Assembly: GCA_019155205.2 (NCBI GenBank)
Contig: JAHNZQ020003149.1
Coordinates: 852,634 to 916,633, forward strand
DNA length: 64,000 nucleotides
From: Gracilaria vermiculophylla
Lineage: Eukaryota; Rhodophyta; Florideophyceae; Gracilariales; Gracilariaceae
Direction of reading: 5' to 3'
The notes beneath the pieces are model-generated. The model was not told where the DNA came from. It searched no databases and was given only the letters and a program-made list of their open reading frames with translations. The position numbers and the translations under genes are program-made. Positions 11,799 through 20,774 of this stretch are shown piece after piece (the first letter of the stretch is position 1; each line of letters starts with the position of its first letter).

Positions 11799-13724
11799 TT
11801 AAAGAGCGTCGCGACGAGCAAAAAGCTGTTCGGCGTGCGAGTGCTGACGCAAACTAAAGGCGTCACGCGCTCTCTGGCGCTGCGACGACAGCAACTGGTA
11901 CGCCATTTTCATTTCGTCCTTGACAATAAGCAGCGTGCGCGCCGACACATAGTCCACAATATTCTTACCAGCCACAAGCGGCTGCTCAATGAACAGCGCC
12001 CTACCCAACGAGCCCCTACACACATGCTTAATGTCATCGCGCTGCAGCAAGTTTATGGAAATCGCCTCCCTCGCAAAATCAAACCCGTCGCCAAACGTGC
12101 GGAAGAACTCCATAAGCAGCACGTGCGTGGGCAGGCAGTTCTCGCGCGCCGCGCCATGGTCGCGCCACGCCTCCTCCACAATGGTGCAGAAGTTGCTGGG
12201 CGCCTTGCGCGGGCGGTACAGGCCGCCGATTCTCGGGCGCACCAGGTGCTGCGTGAAGAAGATGACCATGGTGATCCAGCCCATGGAATTGATGTGCCCC
12301 TCCGGGACGCCGCACAGCTTGCGCTGCTTGGCCCAGTACTTGACCAGCATGCACAGCTCCCAGATGCGCGCGTCGCGCTGCATGTGCTTTCGCAGCAGCC
12401 TTGACAGCAGCAAGCTTTGGTCGTTGTTCAACGTGATGTCCACGTTGACCTGCGTCTCGCTGTCCATGTAGCGCAGCACGGGCACCCTGGCCTGCGTGAC
12501 CACGAACACGTTCTGCATCTTTACGATGTCAAAGTGTCTGGCGAGGTACCTGAGCACCTGCACGGTCTTGACCTTCTTCAGATGCGCGTCCTCGTCGTGG
12601 TCGTGGTCAAACAATTGCGGGACGGAGACCGACACGTCAATGTCAGACTCGCACAGCACCAGTCCAGTGGGGACCGAGCCATAGAGCGACACAGAAGCGC
12701 CGTACAGGTTTGCGTGCGCCTCGCCCAGAATGACTCTCTTGGCGTTGTCGAAGGCGCGATAGCAATGGGTGGTGAAGTGGCGCGTAGCCCAGCTCGCAAG
12801 CAGCTGTTGCACGTAGTCTCGGAGTTGGGCGTAGCAGGCGCGCTGTATGTTGTGGCGCACGTCGGCCACGGCGGGCGCGGCGAGGCGGGCGGCCCTGTTG
12901 TGGGCCTTGTCGTGGATGGGGCCGCCGCGCGAGGTGTCGTCGTCAGCGCGAGCGAAGCGGACCGCGGCCGCGATGCTGACGGAGGAGCGCACGGGGCGGC
13001 GCGCGTAGTGCGGAAGCGAGACGGTGAGTTCGATGGTGAAGGTGGCGTGGCGCAAGGCGGTGTCGACGTCGTACGAGTGGTGCAGGACCGGCGGGGGCTG
13101 GGCGTTGGCGCGACACTCGCGGTCGAGGGCGGCGATTTCGGCTTGGAAGGGGGCGATGTGATCGACGGCATCATACGGGTGCGAATCGTGGTGCTGTGGC
13201 GGGGGGGGAGGGGGTGGGGGCTGGTGGTGAGGGAGTGATTTGCGGCGCTTGGCGGCGGGCTCGGGCGCCTGTGGAGGGGAGCGCTGCGTGGAGCGCGGGG
13301 CGGAGCGCAGCCTCTTGAGCAAGTTGCGGCTGGCCGTTGAGTGCTGCTCATGGCGCGCGGCGGCTGGCTGGAAGGCGGAGGCGGAGGCGGAGGCGGAGGC
13401 GGAGGCAGAGGGCGAGGGCGAGGGCGAGGGTGAGGGCGAGGGCGAGGGAAAGGCAGAGGCGGGGGGGCGCAAGCGGAGTAGCTCGGCGCGGCGGGCGTGG
13501 TAGGCGGCAGGGGCTGGGGTGTGGATAGCGCGAAAGGCGCGGGCGAGGAGGTCGTGGAGGGCGGGGTCGGAGACGGGGATCTGGTTGGACGCGATCCAGT
13601 TGTGGGCGTTGACGAGCAGGGCGCGGTTGACGTCCCGGGCGGCCAGAGCGCTGCGCAGGTAGTTGTGCAGGCGCGGCGCGGTGAGGCCGGGCGGGGGGGG
13701 CCGCGCAACGCGCGGAGGGGGCAT
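11799..13724 (-). CDS. Non-canonical poly(A) polymerase / terminal nucleotidyltransferase (TRF4-PAPD5 type)
   Basis: I start at the ATG at 13724 (MPPPRVARPPPPG), giving 641 residues. The frame is open to 14381, but that part overlaps the promoter and start of the divergent bHLH gene and is only low-complexity. Residues 90-180 are Ser-Pro, Ser-Ala and poly-Pro repeats encoded by hexamer repeats in the DNA. The nucleotidyltransferase core shows SLYGSVPTGL at about 346-355, the catalytic pair DID at 361-363, and a third Asp in NVDITL near 429. A PAP-associated region follows (YWAKQRKLC, INSMGWITMV). This motif set is that of DNA polymerase beta-like Trf4/PAPD5 enzymes, which add short A tails to nuclear RNAs for exosome decay. 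Cid1-like uridylyl transfer cannot be excluded. Confidence 0.88.
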   Translation of the reverse strand: MPPPRVARPPPPGLTAPRLHNYLRSALAARDVNRALLVNAHNWIASNQIPVSDPALHDLLARAFRAIHTPAPAAYHARRAELLRLRPPASAFPSPSPSPSPSPSPSASASASASASAFQPAAARHEQHSTASRNLLKRLRSAPRSTQRSPPQAPEPAAKRRKSLPHHQPPPPPPPPQHHDSHPYDAVDHIAPFQAEIAALDRECRANAQPPPVLHHSYDVDTALRHATFTIELTVSLPHYARRPVRSSVSIAAAVRFARADDDTSRGGPIHDKAHNRAARLAAPAVADVRHNIQRACYAQLRDYVQQLLASWATRHFTTHCYRAFDNAKRVILGEAHANLYGASVSLYGSVPTGLVLCESDIDVSVSVPQLFDHDHDEDAHLKKVKTVQVLRYLARHFDIVKMQNVFVVTQARVPVLRYMDSETQVNVDITLNNDQSLLLSRLLRKHMQRDARIWELCMLVKYWAKQRKLCGVPEGHINSMGWITMVIFFTQHLVRPRIGGLYRPRKAPSNFCTIVEEAWRDHGAARENCLPTHVLLMEFFRTFGDGFDFAREAISINLLQRDDIKHVCRGSLGRALFIEQPLVAGKNIVDYVSARTLLIVKDEMKMAYQLLSSQRQRARDAFSLRQHSHAEQLFARRDAL

Positions 13725-14032
13725 GGGGCCGCGGCGGCAGGCGCGAAGGCAGGCGCGGCGGCGAGCGCAGCGGCGGGCGCGGCGGCGCGGCGGAGGCGCG
13801 GCGGGTGCGCGTGAGCGTACGCGCGCGATGCGCTGCGCTGCGCTCAATTCACGCGCGCGCGAGGCGGCGCGACACGTCGCCAGCGGTAGCGCTCTGACGC
13901 GCTGACGCGCGCGCTCCCGCGAGCGGCACGGCGCGCGGCGTGGCCTCCGCGCGGTGGCGCGCAAATTCGCATCGCGCGCGGCGCGCGCGGTGCTAAATTC
14001 ATCGGCGCGGCGGCGAGCGTGCGGCGGCGGCG
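13725..14032. promoter_or_regulatory. Divergent promoter region, nucleotidyltransferase / bHLH
   Basis: A very GC-rich strip (CGCG-rich) between the minus-strand nucleotidyltransferase start and the TATA box of the plus-strand bHLH gene. No coding potential distinct from compositional open frames is seen. Confidence 0.5.
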
Positions 14033-14039
14033 TATAAAG
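14033..14039 (+). promoter_or_regulatory. TATA box of the bHLH gene
   Basis: TATAAAG in otherwise 75-80% GC sequence, 179 bp upstream of the bHLH ATG. Transcription would start near 14060-14070. Confidence 0.6.
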
Positions 14040-14085
14040 GGGCGGCGCACGCGGCGGCAGCGGTGCGGCGACGACTGCGAGAGCA

Positions 14086-14200
14086 GCGGCGGCAGCGAGA
14101 GCGGCAGCGAGAGTAGCAGCGAGAGCATCAGCGAGAGCAGCAGCGAGAGCAGCAGCGAGAGCAGCAGCGAGAGCGACAACCGCGAGAGCAGCAGCGAGAG
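14086..14200 (+). repeat. Purine-rich 12-bp tandem repeat in the bHLH 5' leader
   Basis: Imperfect repeats of GAGAGCAGCAGC (and GAGAGCGGCAGC variants) lie between the TATA box and the bHLH ATG. One frame would read as Glu-Ser-Ser-Ser repeats, but it is out of frame with the bHLH protein. Confidence 0.7.
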
Positions 14201-14211
14201 CGACAGCCGCG

Positions 14212-14952
14212 ATGGAGCACGTGCTTGCGGCCGCCACGGGCGACGCGGGCGGCGGCTGCGTGCGCGGCGACCGAGACGGCGACGGCGCTGACGACCACGC
14301 CGTGCACGACGGCTGCGGCGCCGGGCTGTTCGACGGGCTGGCGCTGGAGGGCAGCAGCGGCGCCGACGTGGAGTGCCACATTCAGTACCCCAGCGAGCTG
14401 CTGCTCGAGCTGCTGAGCGTGCCCGACCTCGGCGCAGGCGGGGGGGGCTGCGGCGGCGGCGGCGGCGGCGCGGGAGGGGCGGCGGTGGAGCAGCGCGCGA
14501 CGGTGGGGGCGGCGACGGCGATGGCGGGGGCGGCGACGGCGCCAACCGCGATGGGGGTGGCGGTGACGGCGATGGGGGGGGAGGCGACGGCGGTGGGGAG
14601 GGAGGAGACGGCGATGGGGGGGGATGCGATGGCGATGGCGGGGGGGGATGCGATGGCGATGGCGGCGGATTCGATGGCGGCGGATTCGATGGCGGCGGCG
14701 GGAGGGCGCAGCGGCGAGCAGCGAAGCCGGCGGCGGCGCGAGTTCCACAAGATCCACACGCGGCGGTCGCGCGCCAAGCTGAACGAGAAGATGGAGCGGC
14801 TGCGGCGCGTGCTGCCGGCGCCGCCGCCGGGCGTGGCTCTCAAGTCCAAGGCGCAGATCATCGAGCACGCGATTGCGGTGGTGGCGCGGATGCAGCGCGG
14901 CGACGTGGGCACGTGGCCAGCGCGCGTGGGAGAGGAACGGCGCCAGCCGTGA
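14212..14952 (+). CDS. bHLH transcription factor with atypical basic region
   Basis: 246 residues from ATG 14212, chosen because it follows the TATA box and leader repeat. Residues 1-172 are acidic to Gly/Ala/Met-rich, with long low-complexity runs and one short ordered stretch (YPSELLLELLSV) resembling an activation helix. The bHLH lies at about 173-228: a basic part FHKIHTRRSRAKLNEKM, helix 1 to VLP, a short loop, and helix 2 KSKAQIIEHAIAVVARM. His-5 and Arg-13 of the consensus are kept, but the Glu at position 9 that reads the CA of the E-box is Thr. DNA binding may therefore be non-E-box. The zinc-finger gene begins only 65 bp downstream on the same strand. Confidence 0.85.
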   Translation: MEHVLAAATGDAGGGCVRGDRDGDGADDHAVHDGCGAGLFDGLALEGSSGADVECHIQYPSELLLELLSVPDLGAGGGGCGGGGGGAGGAAVEQRATVGAATAMAGAATAPTAMGVAVTAMGGEATAVGREETAMGGDAMAMAGGDAMAMAADSMAADSMAAAGGRSGEQRSRRRREFHKIHTRRSRAKLNEKMERLRRVLPAPPPGVALKSKAQIIEHAIAVVARMQRGDVGTWPARVGEERRQP

Positions 14953-15017
14953 CGCCTTAAGCGCGGCGCCGCGCGAGTCAGTACGTGCGCCGCGCCCACG
15001 CGCCGCTCGCAGTCCCC

Positions 15018-15800
15018 ATGGCGGCGCTGCCGTCGTTCCACTCGGCGTTCGCGCCGTTCGCGCCCGCCGCCGCCGCGCCCCCCCCCGCCGCCGCGCGCGC
15101 GCGCGCCCCCGTCCCCGAGTTGCCCATCGCCCTGCAGCCCGGCCTCGCCCCCGCCTTCGGCTTCCATCGCGCGCCGCCTCCGCCGCCGCCGCCCCTGCCG
15201 CCCCTCCCCCTGCAGCTGCTCGACCGCCACCCCCCTCCGCCGCCTAAGCGCCCCCGACATGTCCCCCCCTCCGCTGCCCCCCATGTCGGCATCATCGAAG
15301 ACTCCGCCGGCCGTGCCCCCCTCGACGTGCTCAGCTCCCCCACCCCCCCCCGCTCCTTGCACACAACCTTCACCGCGCGCACCCTGCGCGTCTCCTCCAC
15401 CGCCCCCAACACCTTCTCCCTATCACACGGCCCCACTCCCTCCGACCTCTCGCACCTCTTGCATCACGCTCCACCACCTACGCCGCCGCATCCGCCGCGC
15501 TCCGCCGCATCCCCCCCTGGCACCGTCGCCGACGTGTCCGCCGCGCGTTCGGCGTCTCCACCACCACCACCACCACGTCCACCACCACCACCGCCGCCGC
15601 CGCCGCGGCCTCCGCCACAGCCACTGCCGTGTGCGCCGCAGCTGCCGCCGTTGCCGTCGCTCACGAGCGAACCGCTGGACAGCACCGCGCCGCTGCCGCC
15701 GCCGCCGCGCGTGCGCCGCCAAGCGCAGCACCAGCCCGCCGCGCGGGCGTCTGCGCCCACTCTGCCTCTCGCGCGCCATGCGCCCCCCGTGCGCGCCTCT

Positions 15801-15841
<41 letters not shown>

Positions 15842-16358
15842 GCCGCCGCCGCCGCTACCGCCGCCGCCACCGCCGCCACCACCACCGCCACCTCGACCAC
15901 CATCGACGGCGGCGGCGGCACGCGGGGCGCGCAGCGGCAGCACGTCGCAAGAGCGCAAGACGGTCAAGTGCCCGCACTGCGCGCGCTGGCTGCGCAACCG
16001 CGTCACGCTGCAGAACCACATCCGCGTGGTGCACCTGCACAGCGGCACGTTCCAGTGCCGGCAGTGCGAGGGCACGTTCATGTGGCAGAGCACGCTCGGC
16101 AACCACGTGCGCCTCGTGCACGAGAAGCAGAAGCCGTTCCCGTGCGAGCAGTGCGACAAGTCGTTCCGGTGGAGGAGCCACCTGCGCGAGCACCTCTCCG
16201 TGGTGCACCGCGGCGAGAAGCCGTTCACGTGTCACGCGTGCGGCAAAAGTTTTGGGCGCAAGAACAACATGCAGAAGCATGTGCGCAAGCATCAGCAGAA
16301 GGCGGCTGCAGCGGCTGCGGCGGCTGCGGCGGTGGGCGCGCCGGGCGTCGCGCCCTAG
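15018..16358 (+). CDS. Proline-rich C2H2 zinc-finger protein (four fingers)
   Basis: 446 residues from ATG 15018 (MAALPSFHSAFAPFAP). The first 300 residues are dominated by Pro, Ala and His, with poly-Pro runs coded by CCG repeats. The C-terminal 125 residues hold four C2H2 fingers starting CPHC, CQCRQC-type, CEQC and CHAC, joined by linkers such as EKQKPF and RGEKPF. The first three use H-X4-H spacing and the fourth H-X3-H. The last residues are Lys and poly-Ala. TGEKP-like linkers indicate sequence-specific DNA binding in the nucleus; the target is unknown. A set of four repeats follows the stop codon. Confidence 0.88.
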
Positions 16359-16363
16359 CCGTG

Positions 16364-16650
16364 GCCGCGGCGTGTACAATACTACTATCTACGTGCGACG
16401 GCGACGGGGGCGGGGGCGGGGGCGCGGGGGCGGCGGTGGGTGTGGGAGGCGGCGCGCCTTGGCAGCGGCCGCGGCGTGTACAATACTAGTATCTACGTGC
16501 GACGGCGATGGCGGCGGAGGCGGCGGCCGCGGCGTGTACAAAACTACTATCTACGTGCGACGGCGGGGGCGGGGGCGGCGGGGGGCGGGTGGGGCGCCTC
16601 GGCGGCGGCCGCGGCGTGTACAGTAGCTGGACATTGGCGCGACGGCGGGG
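16364..16650 (+). repeat. Four dispersed copies of a ~40-bp motif downstream of the zinc-finger gene
   Basis: Copies near 16364-16403, 16466-16507, 16523-16563 and 16605-16648 share the core GCGGCGTGTACAATACTA, then CTACGTGCGACGGCG. They are separated by G-rich spacers of varying length. The fourth copy is more diverged. They lie in the probable 3' untranslated region or just beyond it. No protein frame is conserved across the copies. Confidence 0.75.
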
Positions 16651-17897
16651 CAGAGGTTTTGGGTGAGTAAAAGGGCGTGCGCGCACAGGCAGTGTGCGAG
16701 ACGCGGCGAGTGCTTTCCCACGCCACGGCGCCACGCGTTGCGGGGCGTGGGCTGGCGGCGGGGGGGGCGCGAGATCGGGGCGCGGCGGGGCGCGCGCGGG
16801 CGCTGCTGCGCGCTGATTGGACGCGCGCCGCTCGCGCCGACGCGTGGTGGCAAGTAATCAGCGCGGTGCGCGCGCGCGTGGAGTCGTGTGTAGGTTGACG
16901 CGCGTGGTTGTGTGCCGGTGCGGTGCGCTACGGGCCGAATACATTGCACTCAGCTGTTGTGCCGCTGGCGGCACGTTGGTTGGTCGGAGGGTATGTTTCT
17001 CGCGAAGCTCTTGGCTGTGCGTGCGTACCGTGCGCCTGCTCGTTCTTATTGTGCATCGACCACCGCAGCGCGGCGTACGGCACGGCGTGTGTGGACAGGC
17101 GTCGCTGCGCGGCGGCAGCGAGTGGCGGCGGCCCGATAAATTGCACGAAAAGCGTTGGTGCACGTGGCGCCACCTTCACTTGCAGCTGTGCACTGGGGTG
17201 CGATTGCGCGTACTTGGCGCGTGCTCGTTAATGTGCGTGTGCGCGCCGCCGCGTTGTTTGCTGACTGCTGACCAGACGGCCACTTGACCGCCGCAGAGTC
17301 AGGCGCGGTGTTGTATTGTGCGCGGTGCACTGCAACGTGTGGACCACATTCAACCGCTTTCACCTGCGCTGCGGCGCCGGCCCGCAGGCGCGCGGCGCCG
17401 AAGGTAAGTTTGCTTGCGTGCCGACGGCCTCGCGCTGCGCGCGTCGCCGTGCGGCGCACGGCTGACAGCAACGTGGCGCGACCGCCGCCACGCTCGCGCG
17501 CGCGCCACAGCCGCGAGCACCCCCTCATCGGCTGCGCCCTGCTGCGCGCGAGCTGCACGACCAGCCGAACAGCGCCTCTCGCCGTGCCGCACGCCCCGCA
17601 CGCGCCCCGCCGCGCCGCCTCTCGCTCGTGCAATGTACCCTTCGTACGCACACCGCCAGCAGCCCTTCACTTTTTGTTGGCGCGTCTCACGCCAGCGCAC
17701 GCCAAGCACCGTGCGTCGCCGCCGCGCCTCCCGCAACGCACCCCCCCGCCCCCCCATCCGTCTGCGTCGCGCCGCCGCGCTCGCGCCCATCGCCCACGGC
17801 CCCCTGCGGCGCGCCGTCGCGCACTGCTGCGCCGCCAGCCGCCGTCCCGCCCGCCACCACGCGCGCCGCAGCGCCCCTTGGCGCGCTGCCGCTCGCC
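16651..17897. other. GC-rich spacer upstream of the sulfotransferase
   Basis: No gene is supported on either strand. Long open frames here result from the very high GC content. It probably contains the sulfotransferase promoter and leader. I see no clear TATA box near 17.8 kb. Confidence 0.4.
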
Positions 17898-18917
17898 ATG
17901 CACGCGCCCCGCGCCCCCCCGAGTGCCGACGTGCGCCGCGCCGCCCGCGACGCGCTGCTCGCCGTGTGGCACTTCCAGAGTAGGTACCCGCGCCCCACCG
18001 GGCTGCTCGTGCACCAGCCGCGCCCCTCCGACGTGCTCATCGCCACCAACCCCAAGTCCGGCACCACCCTGCTGCAGTACATGACCTACCAAATCGTCGT
18101 CGCCGCCGGCGGCGCCCCGCCCTCCGACCCCGACGGCACCACCTTCACCGACATCAACCACGTCGCCCCGTGGGTCGACTTTGGCCCGCAGACGGGCAAC
18201 ACGCACTGCCCCTCCAACCCGCGCATCTTCAAGACGCACACCGCGGCACACGCCTTCGACCTCGCCGTCGGCAAATTCATCTTCTGCGTCCGCGACCCTC
18301 TCTGTTTTGTGGGCAGCTACCTGGACTTCATTTTCGACAAGATCACGCGCGGAACCGTCACCGACCCCGCCGTGCGCCAGCAGCTGTTTCACGACTGTGT
18401 GCGACACGCCATGTTGGGCGTGTTCGAAGCCCCCGACATCGAGCTGTACGGCCGCAGCTTTTACGACGCGCGCCGCAGCATGCCGCCGTGGTTCAGAATG
18501 GCGCACTGGTTCGACGTCACGCGCAGCTGGATACAGCCGCCGCGCCCAAACGTGCTCGTGCTGTGCTACGAGCACGTTGTGGCCGACCTGCCGCGCACCG
18601 TGCGCACCATCGCCTCCTTCATCGGCAACAGCCTGTCGGAACACGACGTGCGCGCCGTGGCATCGCGCTGCACAAAGGAGGCCATGCTGGGCGACCCACG
18701 CTTTCACGCCGCCGCAGAAGGCCGCATCTTCCGCCTTGAGGGCATCAAGAAGGTGCAGAGCAGCTCCCGAGACGGCTTCAACCGCTTTCGTGTGCGCGAC
18801 GAGGACCGCCGTCTCATCAATGAGCAGCTGCGCGCTCACACCGGCTACGGCTCGTATGCGGAGCTTAGCGCCGCCATGCTGCAGCGTCAAACGTGCTTGT
18901 TGAACAGCCTCAAGTGA
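17898..18917 (+). CDS. Cytosolic-type sulfotransferase (PAPS-dependent)
   Basis: 339 residues from ATG 17898 (MHAPRAPPSADVRRAARDAL). The frame is open upstream to 17628 but only as Pro/Arg-rich filler. Residues 52-57, PKSGTT, are the 5'-phosphosulfate loop. FIFCVRDPLCFVGSYLDF holds the Arg and Ser that bind the 3'-phosphate of PAPS. CYEHVVADLPRTVRTIASFI is the usual helix after the last core strand. The canonical GxxGxxK end motif is replaced by RDGFNRFR. The family moves sulfate from PAPS to small hydroxyl or amine acceptors in the cytosol; the acceptor here is unknown. A 430-codon open frame on the opposite strand is a GC shadow. Confidence 0.88.
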   Translation: MHAPRAPPSADVRRAARDALLAVWHFQSRYPRPTGLLVHQPRPSDVLIATNPKSGTTLLQYMTYQIVVAAGGAPPSDPDGTTFTDINHVAPWVDFGPQTGNTHCPSNPRIFKTHTAAHAFDLAVGKFIFCVRDPLCFVGSYLDFIFDKITRGTVTDPAVRQQLFHDCVRHAMLGVFEAPDIELYGRSFYDARRSMPPWFRMAHWFDVTRSWIQPPRPNVLVLCYEHVVADLPRTVRTIASFIGNSLSEHDVRAVASRCTKEAMLGDPRFHAAAEGRIFRLEGIKKVQSSSRDGFNRFRVRDEDRRLINEQLRAHTGYGSYAELSAAMLQRQTCLLNSLK

Positions 18918-19778
18918 CACACTCGTGGTCGAGCTTGTTCTGCGCACGTTGCACCGCACGGTGCTCGCGATGCATCATCGGGCGCTTGCCTCTGATTTGC
19001 CGCTCATCTGCTGCCGCGCGCGCCTCTCCGGGCACCGATGGTTGCGCTGAGTAGCTCGAAGGGCGACGAGCGGGCGTTGCGGGGCGTTGAATGGCAATCA
19101 GTCGTGCAGCAGCCGCGCCTTGCTGAATATTAGCGACTAAGCGCGGCGACTTGTACTGATGCTGATGCATACTGTTGAGCGGCTTGCATCAGCGCTGATC
19201 ACTTCACGCCATGACCATGGGCAGGCAGCCGTAGTGTCCGAGACCCAAGGATTACCGCGTGGAAGTTTCGGTGTCGGATAGGCAGGAGCGCAACCCGAGC
19301 GGCGGACGCGACGGCGCGAGGCGCGGGGCTGCGCGCCCATCAGCGCCGTCGACTCCGTACCGATACGCGCGCGCGCGCGCGCGCGCGCGATTTGAACTGC
19401 GCGGCGCAGGCGCCACGTCGGGCGCAATCGCGGCCCTGCTGTAAGGCGCGTGCGCACCGCGCGGCGCTGTGTAATGCGCGCGCGGCGCCCAAAACGGCCA
19501 CGCCAGCCGGTGCGTCGCTGGCGCGCGCGCGCGCCCTCGCCGTTCCTGCCTTGGCGTCATGCACTCATACAACGGTACCGTTCGCAGTTGATGCCACCCC
19601 CCTGCCTCCGCGCTCCCGCTGCCGCGCTCCGCCGCCGCCCTCTGCGTCTGCTCTCCGGCTCGCCCCTTATCTTTTGCCATACTACCCGCCGCCGCCGCCG
19701 CAGCCGCCGCCGCCGCTCACGCGCCATCCGCGTCTCCCGTTGCGCGCTGCATCTGCGTCTTCGCCCCGCCTCCGTAGC
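18918..19778. other. GC-rich spacer with a (CG)12 run
   Basis: No gene is supported. Positions 19366-19389 are 12 uninterrupted CG dinucleotides, flanked by GATA and ATTTG. The OTU-like frame is open upstream to 19392, but I place its start at 19779. Confidence 0.5.
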
Positions 19779-20774
19779 ATGCGCCAGCCTCTTGTCAATG
19801 ACGCAGACTCTCGCCACCTGGAGTTTGCCTCGGCGCCCAACCTGGCGCTGCCGCCGCCTTCCACCCCCCGCGTCATCAGTGAACACCACGCTGCAGTCTC
19901 CGCCTTCCACCGCATCCAGCATGACTCTCCACCGCCGCAACAACCGTCCCCGTCGCCGCCGCGCCCTGCCCAGCGCGCGCCCCCCACCCCCAAGAAGCCG
20001 CGCGCCTGGGCCGTCTTTCGAAGAAGCACCAGCACCTTGGCCGCCGCCTTCTCCTCAGACCGCTCCGCCGTCCAGCCGCCGCGCATAGCCTCGCAGGCCG
20101 AGTTTCGCCGCACGTTTTTGAAACTTAACCGCCATCGCTTGCTGCGCGACGTCGACGGCAACTGCTTTCGATTGCACCCCATCGTCATGAACGGCGATTG
20201 CGGTTTTGCCTCCATTGCCAAAGGCATCAATCTCGCCCGTCACACCATGGCGCCCTCGCACCCGCCGCCGCCGCCGCCGCCGCCTCCGACCCACTCTTCC
20301 TTGCGTTCGAATCGATCTCGTTTTCGCCGCTCCTTGCCGCGTCTGTGGCGTCGAACTCAAAGCGCACACCATCCTAACAAACGCACCCTTCACGCCAAAG
20401 ATATCCGCACCGCCATGCTCCCGGAAATACGAAAGGCCAAGAAAACCTACCTCGGCGATCGTCATACCTTTGGCGCCCTCTTCAACGATCACGACTTTGA
20501 CCGGCTCGAGCGCGAAGTCAGCAACCCGGGTATTGCTGGCCACTGGCTGGGCACCGTGCTGGGCGTGCTGGAGCATGTCATCATTGCCCACGCCATGAAC
20601 GTGAACATTTTCCTTTACCAGTTTGACTTGCAACGTCAGAGCATACGCCGATTTGAGAGCGCCACCGTCCACAGCCCCGACTGCGATGTGTATCTATTCT
20701 TCACAGGACCGGCCACCAGTGGTCATTTTGATACTTTGGTCAAGCTTCCAAATGATGTTATATTCAGCGCATGA
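19779..20774 (+). CDS. OTU-like cysteine protease domain protein, active-site motif altered
   Basis: 331 residues from ATG 19779 (MRQPLVNDADSRHLEFAS). Residues 1-100 are Pro/Ser-rich. The OTU-like domain covers about 110-325. NGDCGFASIAKGI aligns with the nucleophile motif DGNC(L/G)FRAI, so Cys is kept but the Asp three residues before it is Asn. The end LGVLEHVIIAHAMNVNIFLY and SGHFDTL fit the OTU beta core and its catalytic His. A 54-residue poly-Pro/Arg insert follows GINLAR. It could be an unspliced 162-nt intron at 20239-20400 (GT start, CTAAC, AG end), but the donor is weak. A role in ubiquitin removal is inferred. Confidence 0.72.
   Translation: MRQPLVNDADSRHLEFASAPNLALPPPSTPRVISEHHAAVSAFHRIQHDSPPPQQPSPSPPRPAQRAPPTPKKPRAWAVFRRSTSTLAAAFSSDRSAVQPPRIASQAEFRRTFLKLNRHRLLRDVDGNCFRLHPIVMNGDCGFASIAKGINLARHTMAPSHPPPPPPPPPTHSSLRSNRSRFRRSLPRLWRRTQSAHHPNKRTLHAKDIRTAMLPEIRKAKKTYLGDRHTFGALFNDHDFDRLEREVSNPGIAGHWLGTVLGVLEHVIIAHAMNVNIFLYQFDLQRQSIRRFESATVHSPDCDVYLFFTGPATSGHFDTLVKLPNDVIFSA

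Noticed and set aside
12417..13238. 273-codon plus-strand open frame
   Set aside because: Shadow of the nucleotidyltransferase gene; Val/Gly/Arg-rich.
13725..14381. N-terminal extension of the nucleotidyltransferase open frame
   Set aside because: Purely Ala/Arg/Ser low-complexity, caused by extreme GC. It overlaps the TATA box, leader and start of the divergent bHLH gene. The Met at 13724 begins the ordered part.
15259..16626. 455-codon plus-strand frame over the zinc-finger gene
   Set aside because: Out of frame with the C2H2 motifs; His/Arg-rich translation of CCG repeats.
17667..18959. 430-codon minus-strand open frame
   Set aside because: Exact antisense shadow of the sulfotransferase in GC-rich codons; no domain.
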